From Bactericera cockerelli (Eukaryota > Arthropoda > Insecta > Hemiptera > Triozidae), in assembly GCA_024516035.1 (NCBI GenBank), contig CM044965.1:23740165-23804164 (forward strand): a stretch of 64,000 bases of DNA. Direction: 5' to 3'. The notes under the pieces are model-generated. The model worked only from the letters and a program-made list of their open reading frames with translations. It searched no databases and was not told the origin of the DNA. How positions within the stretch are numbered: the stretch's first letter is position 1; each line of letters begins with the position of its first letter. Position numbers and translations under genes: made by a program. Of this stretch, positions 61,501 to 64,000 are shown one piece after another.

Positions 61501-64000
61501 CATCCTGGTCAAGTATATGGAGGACAAGATGATGGCTACCTTCGGGGGTTATGTGGAGGTAAGTATATGGAGGACTGGTCAAGTATATGGAGGACAAGAT
61601 GATGGCTACCTTCGGGGGTTATGTGGAGGTAAGTATATGGAGGACTGGTCAAGTATATGGAGGACTGGTCAAGTATATGGAGGACTGGTCAAGTATATGG
61701 AGGACAAGATGATGGCTACCTTCAGGGGTTATGTGGAGGTAAGTATATGGAGGACTGGTCAAGTATATGGAGGACTGGTCAAGTATATGGAGGACTGGTC
61801 AAGTATATGGAGGACTGGTCAAGTATATGGAGGACTGGTCAAGTATATGGAGGACAAGATGATGGTCACCTTCGGGGGTTATGTGGAGGTGAGTATATGG
61901 AGGACTGGTCAAGTATATGGAGGACTGGTCAAGTATATGGAGGACAAGATGATGGCTACCTTCGGGGGTTATGTGGAGGTAAGTATATGGAGGACTGGTC
62001 AAGTATATGGAGGACTGGTCAAGTATATGGAGGACTGGTCAAGTTATATGGAGGACAAGATGATGGCTACCTTCGGGGTTATGTGGAGGTAAGTATATGG
62101 AGGACTGGTCAAGTATATGGAGGACTGGTCAAGTATATGGAGGACTGGTCAAGTATATGGAGGACTGGTCAAGTATATGGAGGACTGGTCAAGTATATGG
62201 AGGACTGGTCAAGTATATGGAGGACTGGTCAAGTATATGGAGGACTGGTCAAGTATATGGAGGACTGGTCAAGTATATGGAGGACTGGTCAAGTATATGG
62301 AGGACAAGATGATGGCTACCTTCGGGGGTTATGTGGAGGTAAGTATATGGAGGACTGGTCAAGTATATGGAGGACTGGTCAAGTATATGGAGGACTGGTC
62401 AAGTATATGGAGGACAAGATGATGGCTACCTTCGGGGGTTATGTGGAGGTAAGTATATGGAGGACTGGTCAAGTATATGGAGGACAAGATGATGGCTACC
62501 TTCGGGGTTATGTGGAGGTAAGTATATGGAGGACTGGTCAAGTATATGGAGGACAAGATGATGGCTACCTTCGGGGGTTATGTGGAGGTAAGTATATGGA
62601 GGACTGGTCAAGTATATGGAGGACTGGTCAAGTATATGGAGGACTGGTCAAGTATATGGAGGACAAGATGATGGCTACCTTCAGGGGTTATGTGGAGGTA
62701 AGTATATGGAGGACTGGTCAAGTATATGGAGGACTGGTCAAGTATATGGAGGACTGGTCAAGTATATGGAGGACTGGTCAAGTATATGGAGGACTGGTCA
62801 AGTATATGGAGGACAAGATGATGGTCACTTCGGGGGTTATGTGGAGGTGAGTATATGGAGGACTGGTCAAGTATATGGAGGACTGGTCAAGTATATGGAG
62901 GACAAGATGATGGCTACCTTCGGGGGTTATGTGGAGGTAAGTATATGGAGGACTGGTCAAGTATATGGAGGACTGGTCAAGTATATGGAGGACTGGTCAA
63001 GTATATGGAGGACAAGATGATGGCTACCTTCGGGGGTTATGTGGAGGTAAGTATATGGAGGACTGGTCAAGTATATGGAGGACTGGTCAAGTATATGGAG
63101 GACTGGTCAAGTATATGGAGGACTGGTCAAGTATATGGAGGACTGGTCAAGTATATGGAGGACTGGTCAAGTATATGGAGGACTGGTCAAGTATATGGAG
63201 GACTGGTCAAGTATATGGAGGACTGGTCAAGTATATGGAGGACTGGTCAAGTATATGGAGGACAAGATGATGGCTACCTTCGGGGGTTATGTGGAGGTAA
63301 GTATATGGAGGACTGGTCAAGTATATGGAGGACTGGTCAAGTATATGGAGGACTGGTCAAGTATATGGAGGACAAGATGATGGCTACCTTCGGGGGTTAT
63401 GTGGAGGTAAGTATATGGAGGACTGGTCAAGTATATGGAGGACAAGATGATGGCTACCTTCGGGGGTTATGTGGAGGTAAGTATATGGAGGACTGGTCAA
63501 GTATATGGAGGACAAGATGATGGCTACCTTCGGGGGTTATGTGGAGGTAAGTATATGGAGGACTGGTCAAGTATATGGAGGACTGGTCAAGTATATGGAG
63601 GACAAGATGATGGCTACCTTCGGGGGTTATGTGGAGGTGAGTATATGGAGGACTGGTCAAGTATATGGAGGACTGGTCAAGTATATGGAGGACAAGATGA
63701 TGGCTACCTTCGGGGTTATGTGGAGGTGAGTATATGGAGGACTGGTCAAGTATATGGAGGACAAGATGATGGCTACCTTCGGGGTTATGTGGAGGTAAGT
63801 ATATGGAGGACTGGTCAAGTATATGGAGGACAAGATGATGGCTACCTTCGGGGTTATGTGGAGGTAAGTATATGGAGGACTGGTCAAGTATATGGAGGAC
63901 AAGATGATGGTCACCTTCGGGGGTTATGTGGAGGTAAGTATATGGAGGACTGGTCAAGTATATGGAGGACAAGATGATGGCTACCTTCGGGGTTATGTGG
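43499..64000 (+). CDS. CSE1L: Exportin-2 (CSE1L/Cse1, CAS), exons 1-8, continues past the window
   Basis: CSE1L is the importin-beta-family exportin that, with RanGTP, returns importin-alpha to the cytoplasm. Exons: 43499-43583, 44630-44774, 45824-46162, 47119-47226, 48962-49054, 56284-56449, 58276-58436, 61423-61558. Diagnostic segments: LAEYLQQTLSPDVSQRKP; AEKFLESVETNQNYP (importin-beta N-terminal region); FKNYVKRNW; IQKQLTDAVSIIGKHDFPDK; FHVINGVLHTAHSLFKRYRH; FYSLNFQDLPEFFEDNM; PEEYIWRDMEGSDVETRRRA. These fit the animal protein in order and spacing. Introns are 0.9-7.2 kb and repeat-filled; intron 5 contains a whole gene on the other strand. Breaks: one missing base in exon 2, two in exon 6 copy 1. 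About 380 of the usual roughly 970 residues lie in the window. Exons 6-8 are GC-rich and flanked by junction-derived tandem arrays. Confidence 0.95.
44630..44774 (+). CDS. CSE1L: CSE1L exon 2 (one base missing)
   Basis: Acceptor CTTTTTCAG. Reads AEKFLESVETNQNYP, then hits TGA; reading resumes in the next frame as LILTLVQREDVDMTIRIAGA to VKRNWPL. The break is at the C run of TATCCCTG near 44675. With one more base, phases join exons 1 and 3 exactly, so a consensus error is likely. Confidence 0.9.
45075..45460 (-). repeat. Dispersed element in CSE1L intron 2, split by a SINE
   Basis: Inverted copy of 19795-20025, beginning with GGCTGTCGCCCGCTTTGCGG and resuming after the SINE with AAGCTACCTACCAAATTTCA. 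Confidence 0.7.
45188..45363 (+). mobile_element. SINE family C insertion with 13-bp target-site duplication
   Basis: The SINE body 45201-45350 (CCGACCTCAGTAGCTTGAAC to AACACAAATATGATAACTTT plus CTTTC) is flanked by TAGACTATAAGAC at 45188-45200 and 45351-45363. The empty paralogous site (one copy of the 13 bp) is at 19890-19902 on the other strand. This fixes the family-C length at 150 bp. Confidence 0.92.
45824..46162 (+). CDS. CSE1L: CSE1L exon 3
   Basis: Acceptor TTGATTACAG, donor TTTCAG then GTGAGA; 113 codons, phase 0 at both ends. Starts IEDEPDRIHTSDRDSIKGLI and ends FAKPFTELFQ. Confidence 0.96.
46188..46320 (-). repeat. SINE family A with internal deletion, CSE1L intron 3
   Basis: Head intact (complement of TACCACTGAGCTATCGGGAC); most of the body is deleted. 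Confidence 0.7.
46808..47094 (-). repeat. SINE family D, CSE1L intron 3
   Basis: Complete copy whose head (sense TTAGCTCAGTGGTTAAACAC) lies 24 bp upstream of the exon 4 acceptor. Confidence 0.8.
47119..47226 (+). CDS. CSE1L: CSE1L exon 4
   Basis: Acceptor TTCTCCTTTCAG, donor TTTCAA then GTAAGT; 36 codons, phase 0. Codes SIINLVGEHKDNPAALKVIY to FYSLNFQ. Confidence 0.95.
47505..47720 (-). repeat. SINE family B, CSE1L intron 4
   Basis: Complete antisense copy ending GACTACCAGTGCAC, with an (AAT)n tail at 47500-47522. Confidence 0.8.
47774..48045 (+). repeat. SINE family C with a 125-bp insert, CSE1L intron 4
   Basis: Head at 47774-47845, then about 47860-47985 of foreign text related to 15660-15770, then the rest of the body (GCGAGTTTGAGTAGTTGTGA). 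Confidence 0.65.
48285..48472 (+). repeat. SINE family A, degenerate, CSE1L intron 4
   Basis: Diverged head (B box GCGGTTCGGAACCC) and a recognisable body to GGGCGATATTATTAT. Confidence 0.6.
48475..48748 (+). repeat. tRNA-derived SINE, family E, CSE1L intron 4
   Basis: Head CAGCCTCAGTGGCGAAATGG, B box CTGAGTTCGATTCCCGG, then ATGTGGGTAGCTGGTAAGAT. The 3' part (CAACCATGAGGTTGAACAAT) is not seen in the other copies. Confidence 0.65.
48962..49054 (+). CDS. CSE1L: CSE1L exon 5
   Basis: Acceptor AATATTTCCAG, donor GAT then GTAAGT; 31 codons, phase 0. DLPEFFEDNMNVWMPAFHNL to LHTD. Confidence 0.95.
49069..49390 (+). repeat. tRNA-derived SINE, family E, CSE1L intron 5
   Basis: Head CAGCCTCCGTGGCGTAATGG starts 15 bp after the exon 5 donor; B box GAGTTCGACTCCCGG; long body ending AACCCTGCAACC...AGATAATAATAATAA. 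It is the most complete family-E copy. Confidence 0.75.
49391..49825. other. CSE1L intron 5, spacer
   Basis: AT-rich. The stretch ATTCATTTATTTTTC at 49671 gives AAATAAATG on the minus strand, a possible polyadenylation signal for the nested gene. Confidence 0.35.
49826..50199. repeat. Tandem repeat of about 105 bp derived from the nested gene's 3' end
   Basis: Two full units and one interrupted unit, each with ATCAAAAGAGTCGGAAAGT, CACTGAGAATCAAAATAGCT and GACCAGTTAACCAACCACC. The middle part copies the last codons and stop of the nested gene's final exon (TCAAGCTATTTTGATTCTCA on the minus strand). A (CTT)n-containing foreign piece splits the unit next to the gene (50088-50170). Confidence 0.75.
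50200..50332 (-). CDS. Nested gene N exon 4 (last)
   Basis: Acceptor TTTACTTTCAG. Codes SYSAAVDKVKSLHIGDYVSK to LAESLVKLF, then TGA. Its 3' edge is copied in the repeats just downstream. Confidence 0.8.
50200..54147 (-). CDS. Nested gene N: secreted protein of about 572 aa, unknown family, inside CSE1L intron 5
   Basis: Four coding exons on the minus strand: 54147-54045, 53525-52271, 51397-51171, 50332-50200, with GT-AG introns. Assuming one missing base in exon 1, the total is 1719 nt, 573 codons including TGA, and all phases join (2, 0, 2). The N-terminus is a signal peptide (MRHLVPKK, then a frame change into LDLFHFALWLLCGVSSLAG). The mature chain is hydrophilic, with several N-glycosylation-type sites (NST, NLT, NGT, NAT, NTT) and dibasic clusters (HRSRKRK). 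It also has Asn/Gln-rich stretches and a conserved-looking C-terminal part (EKPWIDIANIVRRVKG; HIGDYVSKAYKAML; VLGLAESLVKLF). A TATA box lies about 115 bp upstream. I do not recognise the family; an extracellular or cuticle-type role would be guesswork. Confidence 0.82.
50609..50690 (+). repeat. SINE family E, head only
   Basis: CAGCCTCTGTGGCGTAATGG to GCGAGTTCGATCTCCGG, then joined at AATTCTTCGAACCATT to a degenerate family-A-like body. Confidence 0.6.
50914..51058 (+). repeat. tRNA-derived SINE, family C, full length
   Basis: CCGACCTCAGTAGCTTGATC to AAATATGATAACTTTA. Flanks (TATATGTTATTATTTTTTTA left, TATATGTTATTTTTTAAAAA right) look like an imperfect target duplication. It lies in intron 3 of gene N. 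Confidence 0.75.
51109..51163 (+). repeat. SINE family A, 3' end fragment
   Basis: ATGGGACTTTAATAGTCCTG to AAATAAGGCGATATTATT, ending a few bases from the exon 3 donor of gene N. Confidence 0.6.
51171..51397 (-). CDS. Nested gene N exon 3
   Basis: Acceptor TTTGTCTTTACAG, donor AAAGG then GTAAGT. Starts LVTHSAPLDEEEADLTQLGG and ends WIDIANIVRRVKG. Noticeably GC-rich compared with exon 2. Confidence 0.85.
51500..51665 (-). repeat. Dispersed repeat R
   Basis: Complement of the 37687-38005 sequence (GGGGGCCCTTGTCAATTATT, GTAAAGACAGTGGTAGAAGT). Confidence 0.6.
51700..52140. other. Intron 2 of gene N
   Basis: Contains a piece of the long block of the 34.5-36.8 kb array (GAGGACCCATCCTAAGCCAT at about 51710) and GAGATTGCCAAAGGCAATAA (51796), related to the putative LINE tails. 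No gene. Confidence 0.4.
52271..53525 (-). CDS. Nested gene N exon 2 (large)
   Basis: Acceptor TTTATTTTCCACAG, donor ACCATA then GTGAGT. 1255 nt, open throughout. Begins YDYAGNSTLSSTPTENKAFS; contains KSVHEVRKTNSTD, IELLSILPRM, EYKEIVKNRPDQYPQRTTLA and ends RRKGLRFNNTI. Confidence 0.88.
53598..53700. repeat. Short dispersed TTTCTAATANTAGAAA repeat
   Basis: Same core as 17395-17515, here in intron 1 of gene N. Confidence 0.5.
54045..54147 (-). CDS. Nested gene N exon 1 (signal peptide, one base missing)
   Basis: ATG at 54147; donor ACCCAG then GTGAGA. The ATG frame runs into TAG after 25 codons, while the frame that fits the splice phase reads LWLLCGVSSLAGDSEVKPR. One base more near AAGAAGAATTGG (about 54120) restores continuity. 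Both frames are hydrophobic here, so the exact break point is uncertain. Confidence 0.7.
54263..54270 (-). promoter_or_regulatory. TATA box of nested gene N
   Basis: The minus strand reads GTATAAAAG. Transcription would start near 54235, about 90 bp before the ATG. Position and strand fit gene N. Confidence 0.6.
54271..54969. other. CSE1L intron 5, no further gene seen
   Basis: Contains a fragment resembling SINE-H body (54670-54705) and an imperfect inverted repeat (TCTGAGGATAGGTTTTTATT / TTCCTATCCTCAATAAAAT) at 54714-54805. Confidence 0.4.
54970..55110 (+). repeat. Possible non-LTR retrotransposon 3' tail
   Basis: GGTGCGGAAGAGAATGCCGT, CACCGCCCTTGATCAAG, an AT-rich stretch, AATAAAACTTGATCC and an (AAT)n tail. 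Confidence 0.35.
55281..55486 (+). repeat. SINE family D with diverged head and internal deletion
   Basis: GATCGTAAGGTACTCGCTTG, GTTTGTAAGGGATACCTTCC, GAGGGGAGGCATACTACGGG, then directly GTGAAACACTCATT. Confidence 0.65.
55950..56283 (+). repeat. Tandem array repeating the CSE1L exon 6 acceptor
   Basis: The acceptor motif CTATTTCCAGGA occurs three times: 56050-56061, 56179-56190 and 56274-56285 (the last is the real site). Each is preceded by a T-rich stretch and AT-rich text with ATAAAAATAATTACCTATA. Units are about 95-130 bp. Confidence 0.8.
56284..56449 (+). CDS. CSE1L: CSE1L exon 6 (two single bases missing)
   Basis: Starts DPEEEGLLEQFRSQICECIT and should end NILNGTSIAQKYDS before GTGAGT. 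Relative to its own downstream partial copies it lacks one C (GAGCCTAC for GAGCCCTAC) and one G (GTCGATG for GTCGGATG). The full exon would be 168 nt, phase 0. GC-rich. Confidence 0.9.
56893..56995 (+). pseudogene. CSE1L exon 6, 3' copy 2
   Basis: From CGCATGTACAGTGAGGAG to TACGACAGT, followed by GTGAGT. Intact in frame (FEPYVRGFVSDVWNILN), unlike the primary exon. Confidence 0.85.
57226..57327 (+). pseudogene. CSE1L exon 6, 3' copy 3
   Basis: Same extent as copy 2, in frame, with changes giving EPYVRSFVSDVWN; followed by GTGAGT. Confidence 0.85.
57763..57985. mobile_element. MITE with GTATGCAGAG terminal inverted repeats, copy 2
   Basis: 223 bp; ends GTATGCAGAG and CTCTGCATAC; inserted at the end of the exon 6 array. 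No clear target duplication. Confidence 0.8.
58020..58275 (+). repeat. Array repeating the polypyrimidine tract of the CSE1L exon 7 acceptor
   Basis: About six units of 30-40 bp (CTATCTCCTCACCCCCATTT then CTTCTAATGAGCTTT). The last unit becomes the acceptor itself (TTTCCATCTCCTCCCCCCAG). Confidence 0.85.
58276..58436 (+). CDS. CSE1L: CSE1L exon 7
   Basis: LVGHALSFLSAVADRQNFRD to IIPNLELRPCDVELFED; phase 0 in, phase 2 out (GACAG then GTAACA). Strongly GC-rich. Confidence 0.94.
58437..58694 (+). repeat. Array of exon 7 donor plus SINE-B head
   Basis: Units of about 35-45 bp each start with the donor-like AGGTAACACTGGTGGTCAAG and continue with the SINE-B head words TGGTCAAGGCACTAGTCTGG. The last unit runs into a real SINE-B head (GTTAACGCACTGGTCTGGTG). 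Confidence 0.88.
58695..59086 (-). repeat. SINE family A with a 60-bp segment amplified five times
   Basis: The body segment starting GCCCGATTAGGACTATTAAA is repeated as exact 60-bp units from about 58725 to 59024. The copy then runs to the B box and stops there, fused to SINE-B. Confidence 0.92.
59083..59165 (+). repeat. SINE family B body fused to an inverted SINE-A at the B box
   Basis: TTTCGAACCCACCACCCAGT joins the complement of family A's B box to family B's text after its B box, then CATGAATTTTTCCTCATGAA and AGGGTTAGGTGGTAGA. Confidence 0.8.
59186..59226 (+). pseudogene. CSE1L exon 7, copy of the last 40 bp with donor
   Basis: CTCGAGCTGCGGCCCTGCGA then CGTGGAGCTTTTTGAGGAGA, followed by GGTAACACTGGTGG as at the real exon 7 end. 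Minor substitutions. Confidence 0.85.
59227..59459. other. Poly-T tract and AT-rich insert
   Basis: Poly-T at 59247-59272, then AT-rich text not seen elsewhere, interrupting the donor array. Confidence 0.5.
59460..59760 (+). repeat. Second block of the exon 7 donor array
   Basis: About nine more units of AGGTAACACTGGTGGTCAAG with CACTACAGG or CACTAGTC ends. Confidence 0.88.
59743..59990 (+). repeat. SINE family B, one copy plus a partial second
   Basis: The array merges into a full head (GATCCAGGTAGCGTAGGAAT) and body (to about 59875). A second B box and body (TTGGTTCGAGTCCCACCC) follow at 59930-59990. Confidence 0.65.
60276..60307. other. 13-bp stem-loop
   Basis: CAAGGCTTATTTG, loop TTGCAG, CAAATAAGCCTTG. 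Role unknown. Confidence 0.7.
60325..61422 (+). repeat. Array repeating the CSE1L exon 8 acceptor and first 31 bp
   Basis: Two or three short degenerate units, then 16 near-identical units of 63-69 bp. Each has TTCACCTCCACAG (a usable acceptor), the first exon bases CCCGGAGGAGTACATCTGGC through GACATGGA, then (AAT)n and GTAACC. Only the last acceptor is followed by the rest of the exon. Length variation is mostly in the AAT run. Confidence 0.95.
61423..61558 (+). CDS. CSE1L: CSE1L exon 8
   Basis: Uses the 16th acceptor. PEEYIWRDMEGSDVETRRRA, then CDFVRILVKYMEDKMMATFG and GYVE before GTAAGT at 61559. The first base completes Ser with exon 7. Next-exon text is not in the window, and the array runs to the edge. 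Confidence 0.93.
61559..64000 (+). repeat. Array repeating the CSE1L exon 8 end and donor, 2.4 kb to window edge
   Basis: Two alternating units. One is 20 bp (TATGGAGGACTGGTCAAGTA), made of exon 8 words. The other copies the last 48 or so exon bases (GGACAAGATGATGGCTACCT to TTATGTGGAG) with the donor GTAAGTATATGG or GTGAGTATATGG. I count about two dozen donor-bearing units. The array has no stop in any forward frame, which creates long meaningless ORFs. Confidence 0.95.

Noticed and set aside
60359..61597. Minus-strand ORF of 412 codons with a repeating HVPPDVLLRAVEV unit
   Set aside because: It is the reverse reading of the exon 8 acceptor array; most units are multiples of 3 and free of stops, so the frame stays open by chance.
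61448..63977. Several overlapping plus- and minus-strand ORFs of 60-397 codons (KYMEDWSSIWRTGQVYGG type)
   Set aside because: A 20-bp unit without stops yields the same peptide in rotating frames. These are array by-products, not genes.

Overview
The window is eukaryotic and almost certainly arthropod, probably an insect; an affinity to sap-feeding Hemiptera is only my impression. The evidence is short exons with GT-AG introns, a metazoan exportin-2 (CSE1L/Cse1) gene, TA-flanked arthropod-type inverted-repeat elements ending in CACCCTGTAT, mariner remnants, and a very dense load of tRNA-derived SINEs. I distinguish six main SINE families (called A-F here) and two singletons (G, H).

Layout. 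1-10.9 kb is repeat-dominated: a palindromic mariner remnant, SINEs and tandem repeats. 10.97-13.31 kb (minus) holds the large 3' coding exon of an unrecognised Gly-rich/Gln-Asn-rich protein, split over two frames. 17.57-17.83 kb is a GC-rich Ser/Ala/Pro coding-like island. 24.3-29.1 kb is a nested insertion: an LTR retrotransposon with identical LTRs, one intact 1204-codon Gag-Pol ORF and a probable self-priming primer-binding site, sitting inside an older inverted-repeat DNA element. 31.0-34.5 kb and 39.6-41.0 kb (plus) hold two paralogous multi-exon genes for small secreted Cys-rich proteins (A and B) of a family I do not recognise. 43.5 kb to the right edge is the 5' two thirds or less of CSE1L (8 exons seen, gene continues). 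Intron 5 of CSE1L contains, on the opposite strand (54.15-50.20 kb), a complete four-exon gene for an unrecognised secreted protein of about 572 aa with its own TATA box.

The most striking signal is in the 3' half of CSE1L. All splice sites of exons 6, 7 and 8 lie in or beside tandem arrays built from copies of those exon edges, including repeated 3' acceptors and repeated 5' donors. The exon-8 donor array runs for 2.4 kb to the window edge. Exons 1-5, which are AT-rich, lack this. A milder version is seen at the 3' end of the nested gene, and in intron 3 and the 3' flank of gene A. These array-bearing exons are the GC-rich ones.

Coding exons of CSE1L, the nested gene and the Gly-rich gene carry several isolated 1-bp frame breaks, which looks like uncorrected long-read consensus error more than decay. 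Genes A and B and the retrotransposon ORF are intact. Functionally the genes are unrelated: CSE1L recycles importin-alpha out of the nucleus, while A, B and the nested gene encode probable secreted proteins of unknown role.
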